From Cystobacter fuscus (GTDB lineage Bacteria > Myxococcota > Myxococcia > Myxococcales > Myxococcaceae), in contig NZ_CP022098.1 of the NCBI RefSeq assembly GCF_002305875.1, positions 5,022,001 to 5,086,000 on the forward strand: a stretch of 64,000 nt of DNA. The letters are read 5' to 3'. This document shows, in pieces, positions 54,311 through 64,000 of the stretch (positions are counted from its first letter, which is position 1; each line of letters starts with the position of its first letter). A model generated the notes under the pieces. That model saw only the letters and a list, made by a program, of their open reading frames with translations. It was not told the origin of the DNA and did not search any database. A program made the translations under genes and the position numbers.

Positions 54311-56511
54311 TTACAGCACGTCTTCGATACGGATGGGCAGGTGACGGATGCGACGCCCGGTCGCGTGATGGATGGCGTTGACGATCGCGGGGGCCACCCC
54401 GACCATCACCACCTCACCCAGCCCCTTGACGCCCAGCTCGTTGATGAGCGGATCCGGCTCGTCGATGAACTCCGCTTCGAGCGACCCGATGTCCGCGTGG
54501 ACGGGAATCGCGTACTCCGCGAGGTCGGCGTTGAGGAAGCCTCCGTACCGGGGATCCACCTCGCTCTCCTCGCGCAGCGCCGCGCCGAGGCCCCAGATGA
54601 CCCCACCGAAGACCTGGCTGCGCGCCGTGCGAGGGCTGATGACCCGGCCACAGTCCAGCACGCTCACGACGCGCGGCACGCGGATCCGCCGGGTGCGCGG
54701 CTCGATCCGCACCTCGACGAAGTGGGCGCAGTAGCTGAAGGAGACGTAGTCGGGGTAGACCGGGCCGACGGCCGAGGGAAGTCCCTGGGACAAGCGGTCG
54801 AAGATCGCCTCGGGCTGGCCGGGCGCGCGGTGACGTGCCTCGACCTCGAGGAACGGCTTGCCGGCATCCCGCAGGAGCTGCTGGGGCGTGCGGCCAGCGG
54901 GTCCGTTCCCCTCGAGCTGTCGCAGCTCCTTCATCAGGTTCGAGGCCGCCTGGTGCACGGTGGGCAGGACCGTGGCGGTGCCCCAGGAGCCCGCGGTGAG
55001 GTGCTGGGGAACGCCTCCGGTATTCCCGACGGAGACGTTCACCGTCTCGGGCGGGACACCGAGTTCCGCCGCGACGGTGGCCGCGATGGCCGTGCGGATC
55101 CCCTGGCCCATTTCATGTCCACCAACGCTCACGTGGATTGCACCCGCATCGGTCACACGCAGCCGCGCGATGGCCGGCGCGGTCGCCGCCTTGTAGGCCC
55201 CGATGGCGACGCCCCACCCGACGAGTGTGCCGTCGGCCAGAGTCATCGAGCCCGGCGCGGGGGATCGCTTCTCCCAGCCGAACCGCGCGGCGCCCCGATT
55301 CAAGCACTCCACGACATGCCGGGACGACAAGGGTTGGCCGGACAGTGCGTCCACCGACGTGTCGTTGGCGATGCGGAACGCGACCGGATCCTGTCCCAGC
55401 TCGTACGCCAGCTCGTCGACGGCGGTTTCGAAGGCACACGCGGCGATGTGCTCGAAGGGGGCGCGCGCGTAGCCCGGTGTCTGGATGTCATTGCGGATCA
55501 ATCGCTCGTGGCCGCGGAAGTTCGCGATGCCATACAGCCGTGAGGTCACCTCCGCGTAGGACAAGGGGAAGAGGTCATGGCGCGAGGTCTGATGATCGGC
55601 CTCGTGCACGGCGGCCACCATGCGCCCCGACACGTCAGCGCCCAGCCGCACCGTGTGGCGGCTGGCGGGGCGGAAGCTGGCGATGTCGTAGATCTGCGCC
55701 CGGGTGAGCACCAGCTTGACCGGCCGGCCGAGTTCGCGCGCGGCCAGGGCGACCAGCGGCGTATGCGCCTGCATCGCGTTCTTCTGACCGAAGCCTCCGC
55801 CCAGCGTGGGAGAGAACACCTTGATCTTGTCGGGTGACAAGCCGAACACCCTGGCCAGCCCGTGCCGGACCGCCTCGGCGTTCTGTGTCGGATCACAGAC
55901 CGTGAGGGCTCCGTCGGACCATTCCGCCACGGTGGCCAACAGCTCCATGGGGTTCTGGTGCTGGGGGGGTCCCCGGAACGTCGTGTCCACACGCACCGCG
56001 GCCGTCGATAGCGCTCCGTCCGCATCGCCCACGACCTTGTCCGCGTAGGCGGGTTTGGGGAGGGGAGAGTCCGCCTGGGGGAGGATTTCCGCACCGGGCG
56101 CGTCCATCGTCACGCTGTGGGGTTCCTGCTCGTACGTGGCGCGGACGAGCGCCGCGCCCTCTCGTGCCGCCTCGAGCGTGTCGGCCACCACCAGCGCGAT
56201 GGGTTGCCCGCGATGGGCGATCGCCGTGTCCAGCAGCGGCTGAAGACTCTGGACACTGTACCCGCCGTTCATCAAGAACCCGGCGGACCGCAGGCCCACC
56301 GTGTCGAGGTGGGTCAGGACCCGGCGCACTCCTGGAACGGCGAGGGCCGCTTCCGTATCGAGACTCGTGAGGCGACCGCGGCCAATCGTGGCCACCGCGA
56401 GCCACGCGTGGGCGAGTCCGGGAATGACATGGTCGGCGGCATACCGGGTCGCGCCGCGAACCTTGTCGCGCGCGTCGACGCGGGGAATGTCTGGATGGCT
56501 GGTGTGAGCAC

Positions 56512-56515
<4 letters not shown>
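54311..56515 (-). CDS. Molybdenum cofactor-binding aldehyde/xanthine oxidoreductase large subunit (PaoC-like)
   Basis: The protein has 734 residues. RVDARDKVRGATRYAAD begins the first domain; GGFGQKN, GHEMGQGIRT and the final GVKGLGEVV, with the base-catalyst Glu near 701, are xanthine-oxidase-family motifs. PaoC of E. coli has the same size and partners and oxidises aromatic aldehydes in the periplasm. The ATGA overlap with the FAD subunit and the Tat-type Fe-S subunit beyond it support a PaoABC-like trimer. The substrate here is inferred. Confidence 0.88.
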
Positions 56516-57516
<1,001 letters not shown>

Positions 57517-57519
57517 GGC

Positions 57520-58167
57520 TCAGCTCCCTCCCATCTTCGGGGCGGCCTGCTGGATCGCGGCGAGGATTCCCGCGTACGCACCGCAGCGGCACAGGTTGCC
57601 GCTCATGTACTCGCGGATCTGCTCCGGAGACGTGACGTGGCCCTCGCGGACACAGGCCACCGCCGCCATGATCTGACCGGGCGTGCAATAGCCACACTGC
57701 AGGGCATCGTGATCGATGAAGGCCTGCTGCATGGGGTGCAGCGGCCCGTCCTTCGGCGACAGCCCCTCGATCGTCGTGATTTCCTGCTCATCGGCCTGGA
57801 CGGCGACGGTGAGGCAGGACGCGACACGGCGGCCCCCGAGGTGGACGGTGCAGGCCCCACACTGGCCATGATCACAGCCCTTCTTGGCGCCGGTCAGTTG
57901 GAGCCGCTCGCGGAGGACATCCAGCAGGGACGAGCGCGGATCGAGCTCGAGCTCGGTCGTCGTGCCATTGACGAGGAGCCGGGTGGTCGTCCTCGGGTCG
58001 CTCACCGGCCTGTCGGGAGCGGTGCAGGCCGTGCCGAGCGCCGACACTCCACCGGCCGAGACCGCCACGGCGAGGGAGCCCGCGGTGAACTCGCGCCGGG
58101 AGAGAGGGAGGCCTGCCTTTGGCTCGGCGCCGGCGTCCGGTGTGTCGGGTGTCTCAGGTGTCTTCAT
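57520..58167 (-). CDS. [2Fe-2S] subunit with Tat signal (PaoA-like)
   Basis: The protein has 215 residues. The Tat motif LSRREFTAGSLAVAVSAGG guides export of the folded complex. Two iron-sulfur sites are complete: C98/C103/C106/C118 (GCDHGQCGACTVHL) and C158/C161/C193/C195 (CGYCTPGQ, LCRCGAY). It is the first gene of the operon, divergent from the lyase at 58449, and passes electrons between molybdopterin and FAD. Confidence 0.92.
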   Translation of the reverse strand: MKTPETPDTPDAGAEPKAGLPLSRREFTAGSLAVAVSAGGVSALGTACTAPDRPVSDPRTTTRLLVNGTTTELELDPRSSLLDVLRERLQLTGAKKGCDHGQCGACTVHLGGRRVASCLTVAVQADEQEITTIEGLSPKDGPLHPMQQAFIDHDALQCGYCTPGQIMAAVACVREGHVTSPEQIREYMSGNLCRCGAYAGILAAIQQAAPKMGGS

Positions 58168-58413
58168 GTGCGTCCCCGGGAGTGGGTTCTCGCCGTGTGG
58201 GCCCGGTCCGCATCACCCGGGCCACACATGCATAAAGGGACGCGGTGGCCCGGAGAAGACGAGGGAGATTGTCTTCACCTTTCAGGATCCACGAACAATG
58301 CGCAGAGGCGGGGCGCGGAGGCGCTGCATCGCTTCGCCGCCTCGAGTCAAGGCCTCTCGTGCCGAAGAGACTCGAGGCCCTCCGCGCAGTGGCTCCAGAA
58401 TTTCACCTATAGT

Positions 58414-58428
58414 GGTGTTTTCAACACC
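58414..58428. promoter_or_regulatory. Perfect small palindrome before the lyase gene
   Basis: GGTGTT-TTC-AACACC lies 20 bases upstream of the lyase start, next to TATAGT at 58408-58413, which could be a -10 box. The position suits a repressor site. No good -35 box was found at 17 bases, so the promoter is uncertain. Confidence 0.4.
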
Positions 58429-58448
58429 TCCCCACTTCCGGAGCAGTG

Positions 58449-59771
58449 ATGTCGAAGAGTGCCCATCTGGCTTCCCAGGGAATGAGCCACCAGGACGTGC
58501 TCGCGCGGATGCGCGAGATGCGCACCGACGATGCCCGCTGGCAGGAGGGCCGCACGTGGAGCCTCGTCTACAACGCGGGCGAGGAGCTCCGCCGGGTGGC
58601 CGCCGAGGCCTATACCGAGTTCATGTCCGAGAATGGCCTGAGCCCCCTGGCCTTTCCCAGTCTGAGGCGCTTCGAGGCCGAGGTGCTGACGATCGCGGCG
58701 GAGCTGTTTCACGGAGACACGGCCGCCGGCACCATGACGTCCGGTGGCACCGAGTCCATCCTCATGGCCATCAAGACGGCGCGTGACTTCGCCCGGGCCG
58801 AGCGCGGCATCACCGAGCCGGAGATGGTGTTGCCCGCCTCGGTACACCCCGCCTTCCAGAAGGCGGCGCACTACTTCGGGGTCAAGGCGTTGAACATCCC
58901 CGTCGGGGCGGATCTGCGCGCGGACGTGGACGCCATGCGCGCCGCCATCGGTCCGCGCACGGTGCTCGTCGTCGGCTCGGCGCCCTCCTATCCGCACGGG
59001 GTGGTGGACCCCATCTCCGAGCTGGCCGCCCTGGCGCAGGAGAAAGGCGTGCTCTTCCACGTGGATGCGTGCCTCGGTGGCTTCCTGCTGCCCTTCGCGC
59101 GGCGGCTCGGCCATGCCATCCCCGAGTTCGACTTCGCGGTGCCCGGGGTCACCAGCATCTCGGCGGACCTGCACAAGTACGGCTACGCGGCCAAGGGCGC
59201 GTCCGTCGTCCTCTACCGCACGCCCGAGTTGCGCCGGTACCAGTTCTTCACCTTCGCCGGGTGGAGCGGCGGTCTCTACGCCTCGCCCTCCATGGCGGGC
59301 ACGCGCCCCGGAGGCGCCATCGCCGCGGCCTGGGCGGTGCTCAAGTACCTCGGCGAGGAGGGCTACCTGCGGCTGTCGCGCCAGGTGCTCGACACCTCCC
59401 GAGCGCTGCGTGAGGGCATCGCCGCGGTGCCTGGATTGAAGCTGCTGGGGGAGCCGTCGCTGAGCATCTTCGCGTTCTCCTCGGACACGCTGGATGTCTA
59501 CGCCCTGGGGGATGCCATGGAGGCGCGTGGCTGGAAGCTGGACCGGCAGATGTCGCCGCCCGCGCTGCACCTGATGGTGACGCCCGCTCATGCGGCGGTG
59601 GTGCAGCCCTTCCTCGCGGACCTGCGCGCGTGTGCCGCGCTGCTCGCCTCCGGCGCTCCCGCCCCGGATGGCAGCGCCGCCATGTACGGCATGCTGGGCT
59701 CCATTCCGGACCGCGCCCAGGCCGAGGGCTTCCTCTTGCAGTTCATGGACGGGGTGTACTCGGCGGAATGA
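58449..59771 (+). CDS. PLP-dependent sphingosine-1-phosphate lyase-like enzyme
   Basis: The protein has 440 residues. TSGGTESILMAIKTARD (PLP phosphate site), VDACLGGFLLPFARRLG and the cofactor Lys in SADLHKYGYAAKG place it in the group II decarboxylase/S1P lyase family. S1P lyase cuts phosphorylated sphingoid bases to an aldehyde and phosphoethanolamine. Several myxobacteria make sphingolipids, which fits but does not prove the role. Start ATG 58449 is six bases after GGAG. It overlaps the DUF819 gene by 4 bases. Confidence 0.85.
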   Translation: MSKSAHLASQGMSHQDVLARMREMRTDDARWQEGRTWSLVYNAGEELRRVAAEAYTEFMSENGLSPLAFPSLRRFEAEVLTIAAELFHGDTAAGTMTSGGTESILMAIKTARDFARAERGITEPEMVLPASVHPAFQKAAHYFGVKALNIPVGADLRADVDAMRAAIGPRTVLVVGSAPSYPHGVVDPISELAALAQEKGVLFHVDACLGGFLLPFARRLGHAIPEFDFAVPGVTSISADLHKYGYAAKGASVVLYRTPELRRYQFFTFAGWSGGLYASPSMAGTRPGGAIAAAWAVLKYLGEEGYLRLSRQVLDTSRALREGIAAVPGLKLLGEPSLSIFAFSSDTLDVYALGDAMEARGWKLDRQMSPPALHLMVTPAHAAVVQPFLADLRACAALLASGAPAPDGSAAMYGMLGSIPDRAQAEGFLLQFMDGVYSAE

Positions 59772-60889
59772 TTGGCTCGCTCCAAGTCCTGGCCCTGGTG
59801 GGCTTTCCGGCACTGGCCCTGCTCGCCGCGCGCCACGTCAAACAGGTGGCGTGGGTGGGGCCGGTGGTCATCTGCTACGCCTTTGGCATCCTGCTGGGCA
59901 ACGTGCCGGGCGTGGTGCTGTCGGAGCGGCTGAGCCTGTCGGTGAGCGAGGCCGCCGTGCCACTCGCCATCCCCCTGCTGCTGTTCTCCACGGACGTGCG
60001 CCGGTGGTGGCGGCTGGCGCGCTCCACGTTGCTGTCGTTCGTCCTCGCGTGTGGGTCGGCCATGGCGGGCGCGGCGCTCGTGGGCTTCATGGTCCGGGAG
60101 CGCTCGGACGAGTGGTGGAAGATGTCCGGCATGCTCGTGGGCGTCTACACGGGGGGCACGGCCAACATGAACGCCATCGGGCTGGCGCTCCGGGTGCGCG
60201 AGGAGACGCTCATCCTCTTGAACACCGCGGACATCGTCGTGGGGGCCGTGTACCTGCTCTTCCTCGTGACGGTGGCGCAGCGGATCGCCCTGAGCTTCCT
60301 GCCGCCTTTTCCCAGGGCCACGGGCTGGGACGACGCGCCGGAGCAGGCGCGAGTGGCGCTCTTCTCGAGGCGCCAGGTGGGGGGCATGGTGCTGGCCCTG
60401 CTGCTGGCGGCGGTGCTCGTGGGCCTGTCGGTGGGGGCGTCCCAGGTGGTGATGGGGGGATTGGAGCCGCCGCTGGTGTTGCTGGTGCTGACCTCGTTGA
60501 GCCTGGCCGCGTCCTTCCACCCGGCGGTGCGCCACCTGCCCGCCTATGCGCTGGGGGACTACGCGCTGCTCGTCTTCTGCGTGGCGGTGGGCACGCTCGC
60601 GGACGCGAGCCGCTTGGGGGAGGCGAGTCTGTTCGTCTTCGCCTTCTGCGCGGCGGTGGTGGGGGTGTCGGTGGGGCTGCACTTCGCGCTCGCCGCGCTC
60701 TTCCGCATCGACGCGGACACCGCGCTCATCACCTCCACGGCCACCATCTTCGGTCCGCCCTTCATCGGTCCGGTGGCGCGCGCGCTGCGCAACCGCGAGC
60801 TCGTGGTGTCCGGGCTCACCACGGGACTCATGGGCTACGCGGTGGGGACCTACCTGGGTCTGGCCGTGGCCTGGTTGCTGCGGCCCTGA
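59768..60889 (+). CDS. DUF819 family integral membrane protein
   Basis: The protein has 373 residues and about ten membrane segments. VGVYTGGTANMNAIGLAL (about 126-143) and the mirror region TSTATIFGPPFIGPVARAL near 320 are the family's conserved re-entrant loops. DUF819 proteins resemble CitT/keto-acid transporters, but their substrate is unknown. The ATGA overlap with the S1P lyase-like gene suggests that it carries a substrate or product of that enzyme. Confidence 0.85.
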   Translation: MIGSLQVLALVGFPALALLAARHVKQVAWVGPVVICYAFGILLGNVPGVVLSERLSLSVSEAAVPLAIPLLLFSTDVRRWWRLARSTLLSFVLACGSAMAGAALVGFMVRERSDEWWKMSGMLVGVYTGGTANMNAIGLALRVREETLILLNTADIVVGAVYLLFLVTVAQRIALSFLPPFPRATGWDDAPEQARVALFSRRQVGGMVLALLLAAVLVGLSVGASQVVMGGLEPPLVLLVLTSLSLAASFHPAVRHLPAYALGDYALLVFCVAVGTLADASRLGEASLFVFAFCAAVVGVSVGLHFALAALFRIDADTALITSTATIFGPPFIGPVARALRNRELVVSGLTTGLMGYAVGTYLGLAVAWLLRP

Positions 60890-60921
60890 AGCACTTCTTC
60901 AATCCGCTCTCGCGAGGCGGT

Positions 60922-62397
60922 ATGAGCACGGGGGAGCGCGCCTTCATGTCCACTCCGACTCCCCTCCCGCCACCTTCCTCCGTGTCACGCTCCGCCGCCC
61001 TTTCCCTCCTCCTGACGCCGAGGCTCTGGGCCGGCTGGGTGCTGGGGCTCGTCGGCGTGGTGTCCCTGGCCCGGATCATGGCGAGGCAGCTCTTCCTCGA
61101 CGGAGACACGGAGGATCTGCTCCGGTGCGCCGACGGGGTGCGTGAGTGTCTGGCCGCGGGGCGCTGGGCGGGCTGCGCCGAGGCCGGCAAGTGGCCCCTG
61201 TTGCAATACGTGCCCGCGCTCCTGACGCGTCTGGCCGGGGGCTCGACGCAGGCGGCGGGGCAGGTGCTCTGCTACCTGAGCCTCGTCTCCTTCTTCGCGC
61301 TGCTCGCCATGACGTGGCGGACCTTGAGCGCGCGCTCGCGCCCGGTGGCGGTGGCGGCGGTGCTCGTGCTGGCCAGCGGACTGCTCTTCCACTACGCCAC
61401 GCGCTCGTTCGGGGAGATGGGGGCCACCTTCGCGGCGGCGGCCTTCGCCGCGGCCTGGGTGAGCCGCCGGAGTCCGGGACTCGTGGCCACGCTGGCGTTC
61501 GTCCTCGGGCTCACCAAGGAGACGGCGTTCCCCTTCATCGCCCTGTTGGGGGCCTCGTGCGTGGTGGTGCACCAGGTGCCGGGCCAGCCGTGGCGCGAGC
61601 TGCTGCGCGCCGAGCGCGGACGTCTGGTGGGCAGCGCCGCCGCCGTGGTGCTCAGCGGGGCGCTGTCGGCCGCGTTCAACCTCTTCCGCTTCGGCACCCC
61701 CTACAACGCGCGCTACCTGATGGAAGCGGGGTGGGGTCCCTCCGTGCTGGTCCAACTGGAGCAACTGGTCGCGTTGTGGGTGGCACCCAACGCGGGGCTC
61801 CTCTTCTTCTGGCCCTTCCTGGTGGTGCTGCTGGCCGCGCTCGCGATCGCGGTGACGCGGCGGGTGTGGCGCGGCGAAGCAGCAGCGGTCTCGGCGCTTC
61901 CCCTGGTGGGCGTGGCCGCGCTGGTGGGCATGATGTGCGTCCTGCTGTCGCGCTGGTGGGCCCCCTTCGGCTGGTGGGCATGGGGCTCGCGCCTGGTGAT
62001 TCCCTGGCTGCCCGCGGCCCTGCTCGTGCTGCTGTACGCGTATGCCGGGACGGCCGAGTCCCTGCTCCGCCCCCTCGTGGCCACGCCGGTGAGGGTGGCA
62101 GTGCTGGCGCTCGCCCTGATGGTGGCCGCCATGCCCCACCTGGTGAGCATCTACCGCTCCAACGAGCTGCTCAACGCGCTGTTCGTCGACAAGGGGATGT
62201 GCCCCGGGCCGGACTCTCCGGAAACCTTCGCGCAGTACTGGCGCTGCCTCCGGGCCGAGGCCTGGACCCACCCACCGATCCTGCTGCACGCGTACCGCAT
62301 GGTCCCCACCACGGGCATGCCCAAGCGCGCGCTGTGGTATCCCGCCCTGCTGGCGCTCGGCTGCGTGTGGCTGCGGCGCTCGGCACGCGTCTCGTAG
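60922..62397 (+). CDS. Polytopic membrane protein, GT-C glycosyltransferase-like
   Basis: The protein has 491 residues and about eleven membrane segments. The first outer loop has acidic QLFLDGDTEDLL (about 55-66), comparable with the Asp/Glu motif of GT-C mannosyl/arabinosyl transferases that use lipid-linked sugars, and NLFRFGTPYNARYLMEAGW is common in that class. ATG 60922 or 60946 may be used. It follows the DUF819 gene by 32 bases. Substrate unknown. Confidence 0.65.
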   Translation: MSTGERAFMSTPTPLPPPSSVSRSAALSLLLTPRLWAGWVLGLVGVVSLARIMARQLFLDGDTEDLLRCADGVRECLAAGRWAGCAEAGKWPLLQYVPALLTRLAGGSTQAAGQVLCYLSLVSFFALLAMTWRTLSARSRPVAVAAVLVLASGLLFHYATRSFGEMGATFAAAAFAAAWVSRRSPGLVATLAFVLGLTKETAFPFIALLGASCVVVHQVPGQPWRELLRAERGRLVGSAAAVVLSGALSAAFNLFRFGTPYNARYLMEAGWGPSVLVQLEQLVALWVAPNAGLLFFWPFLVVLLAALAIAVTRRVWRGEAAAVSALPLVGVAALVGMMCVLLSRWWAPFGWWAWGSRLVIPWLPAALLVLLYAYAGTAESLLRPLVATPVRVAVLALALMVAAMPHLVSIYRSNELLNALFVDKGMCPGPDSPETFAQYWRCLRAEAWTHPPILLHAYRMVPTTGMPKRALWYPALLALGCVWLRRSARVS

Positions 62398-62520
62398 CGG
62401 AGACGGGGAGAGGACAGCAGCCGTCGTCTCCACCGGTCCCACTGGCGCGGTTGGGTTCTGCTAGAGTCGGTGACTTCGGAGGTCTACGTCCTGGTCATCT
62501 GCCTGCCCGAACCCGGCGCC

Positions 62521-64000
62521 ATGGTGGGCGCCTATCGAATCATCGAGAAGCTGGGCCGGGGAGGCTCGGGCCACGTCTACAAGGCGGAGCGGGGCGGGCG
62601 CTTCTACGCCATCAAGGTGCTCGACACCCTGGAGGAGGGCGGCTGGTCCCGGCGCGAGCTCGCGGCCATGTTGCGGCTGTCCCTGGACAACGTGGTGCGC
62701 TTCAAGTCGTTCGACCGGTGGCCGGACGCGGAGGTGGGCTACCCGTGCATCGTCATGGAGTTCGTCCCCGGCCTGTCGCTGGAGGACTGGGCACGGCGCC
62801 TCAATCCCCCGGTGCGCGCCGTGCTGACCGTCTTCCACAAGGTGGTGATGGCGCTGGAGGACATCTTCGAGCTCGGGGTGCTGCACCGGGACATCAAGGC
62901 GTCCAACATCCTCATCCGGGAGCCCGATGGCGAGCCGGTGTTGATCGACTTCGGCTTCAGCGCCGTGCGGGGAGACCTGACGCGGACGGTGCCGGGCCTG
63001 CTGCCGCCGGGAACGCCGGAGTACCGCAGCCCCGAGGCCGTGCGCTTCGCCCGGGGCGAGACCGGAGCGCTGACGTACACGTATGGCCTGTCCGACGAGC
63101 TGTGGGCGGCGGGGGTGCTGCTGTACTGGCTGCTCACGGACACGCTGCCCTTCGGCTCCCGGAACACGCCGGGGTTGAATGACCGCATCCGTCTGGAGAC
63201 GCCCCTGGCGCCTCATGTGCTCAACCCCCGGGTTCCCGAGGCGGTCGGCCGGCTGTGTCTGCGCATGTTGGAGAAGGAGCCCCGGGCACGGTTTCAAACC
63301 CACGAGGCGCTCCTCGTGGCGTTGGAGGAGCTGCTCGCGGGCTCCGAGGGGGAGGTGAGCTGGGACCAGCCGTTGATCGACCCCGGGCCGCCACGGCTGG
63401 AGGGGGAGGGCGGCTCGGACCCGGAGGGAGAGGAGAGCGGGTTTCCGGAGCGGGCGCCCGGGCGCCGGCGGGGGCGGGGGGCGTGGGAAGCGCGAGCCGG
63501 GCCAGGGGCTCTTCCGGCCGGGGAGATGGCCTCGCGGGTACGCTCGGTGGCGGAGCCCACTGGGGGGCAGGGCGTGCCGGGCGGGAAGGAGACACCTCGA
63601 TGGACGTGGAGGTGGGTGCTCCTGGGGCTCGTGCTCGCGGTCTGCGCCGTGGCGCTCTGGCATCGAGCCTTCGCCCCACCTGTCACGTCCACCCAGGGGT
63701 GGGAAACGGAACAGGCTGTGTTTGTCCATGAAATGGCGCGGGCGGGGGAGCCATCCCAAGCTCAACCGGACGCGGCGCCTGACAGGGCACAACCCCCCGC
63801 GTCATCCCAGACACCCATGTCCCATTCCGCCGATGTGCATCAGACACCCTCCTGGCAGTCCAATCCTCCCCGCGGTGGGGCGGGGCGTTCCTGCTGGAAG
63901 ACGGCCGCCCTGGGCGCCCTGGCCGGTGCGGCACTCGAAGGCTGCACGGGCGCGACGGCGCCCCAGGTGCGCCCCTCGCCTCCCCCCGTCATCGAGTGCC
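62521..64000 (+). CDS. Membrane Ser/Thr protein kinase (partial, runs off the window)
   Basis: The frame is open to the window edge (493 codons). The Gly-rich loop GRGGSGHVYKAE, FYAIKVL, the catalytic loop HRDIKASNI and DFGFSAVRG mark a complete Hanks-type kinase domain (about 1-270). A Pro/Arg/Gly-rich linker leads to a membrane segment at about 365-383 (WVLLGLVLAVCAVALW). The tail has KTAALGALAGAALEGC, a C-terminal segment repeatedly seen in myxobacterial kinases. ATG 62521 lacks an SD; GTG 62470 is a possible upstream start. Confidence 0.9.
   Translation, partial: MVGAYRIIEKLGRGGSGHVYKAERGGRFYAIKVLDTLEEGGWSRRELAAMLRLSLDNVVRFKSFDRWPDAEVGYPCIVMEFVPGLSLEDWARRLNPPVRAVLTVFHKVVMALEDIFELGVLHRDIKASNILIREPDGEPVLIDFGFSAVRGDLTRTVPGLLPPGTPEYRSPEAVRFARGETGALTYTYGLSDELWAAGVLLYWLLTDTLPFGSRNTPGLNDRIRLETPLAPHVLNPRVPEAVGRLCLRMLEKEPRARFQTHEALLVALEELLAGSEGEVSWDQPLIDPGPPRLEGEGGSDPEGEESGFPERAPGRRRGRGAWEARAGPGALPAGEMASRVRSVAEPTGGQGVPGGKETPRWTWRWVLLGLVLAVCAVALWHRAFAPPVTSTQGWETEQAVFVHEMARAGEPSQAQPDAAPDRAQPPASSQTPMSHSADVHQTPSWQSNPPRGGAGRSCWKTAALGALAGAALEGCTGATAPQVRPSPPPVIEC

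Noticed and set aside
52395-54344. Long open frame of 649 codons on the plus strand
   Set aside because: It lies opposite the LysR and PNGase genes, is rich in Arg/Gly/His without domains, and follows from high GC at third positions of the true genes. The same holds for the long minus frame at 22901-24826 and the plus frame at 13866-16085.
62399-62431. Inverted repeat GGAGACG/CGTCTCC after the GT-C-like gene as a terminator
   Set aside because: Only 7 paired bases with a 19-base loop and no T tract.

Overview
The window is GC-rich DNA that reads like a predatory or fruiting myxobacterium (Myxococcota; Cystobacter, Archangium or Melittangium type). The evidence is an FHA/AgmX-PglI protein, a DUF2381 paralogue, a double-CXXCG paralogue, imm11-type proteins, two myxobacterial Ser/Thr kinases and many lipoproteins. 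The genus is an inference. No rRNA, tRNA, CRISPR array or intact insertion sequence was seen.

Layout. 1-3.5 kb: end of an unknown gene, a GltG-like FHA/TonB-type protein, a terminator hairpin, an outer-membrane barrel and a zinc-ribbon protein. 3.6-5.5 kb: a two-gene AAA ATPase plus Toprim-like DUF4276 module with lower GC than its surroundings, probably anti-phage. 5.5-12.1 kb: a myxobacterial signalling and toxin island with a DUF2381 protein, a lipoprotein, a CXXCG protein, a Ser/Thr kinase, an exported AHH-nuclease toxin candidate and two tandem imm11 genes. 12.1-15.8 kb: a three-gene exported operon (DUF1501, a small lipoprotein, a two-CXXCH protein). 16.1-20 kb: an ECF sigma/anti-sigma pair in one operon with an exported caspase fused to a beta-barrel and with a lipoprotein. 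20-30.2 kb: single enzymes (siderophore-interacting protein, DsbA-like isomerase, flavin monooxygenase, GH87-like glucanase, serine hydrolase, sorbosone dehydrogenase, glycosyltransferase, P450).

30.4-39.9 kb is a self-contained xylan/xylose system of proteobacterial look. One minus-strand operon runs xylF-xylH-xylG-xylB-xylA-GH43-GH11, with a ROK-family xylR upstream. GH11 and GH43 enzymes cut xylan to xylose, XylFGH imports it, and XylA and XylB feed it to the pentose phosphate pathway. A good promoter overlaps an operator that closely resembles the Bacillus xylO, and a related site lies before xylR.

40-52.6 kb: a TetR/SDR divergent pair with three palindromic operator candidates, a decayed M16 peptidase gene, a TPR protein next to a large unknown protein, a degraded SDR plus two intact SDRs with a tautomerase, a DNRLRE lipoprotein and a LysR regulator. 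52.6-64 kb: a PNGase A-like amidase, a PaoABC-like molybdenum aldehyde oxidoreductase operon, a sphingosine-phosphate-lyase-like enzyme with a DUF819 membrane protein, a GT-C-like membrane protein, and a second Ser/Thr kinase that runs off the end.

The best candidates for something undescribed are the sigma/anti-sigma/caspase-barrel operon, the AAA-Toprim pair, the AHH toxin cassette with its repeats and a toxin-gene remnant, and the unknown protein/TPR pair at 44-46.8 kb.
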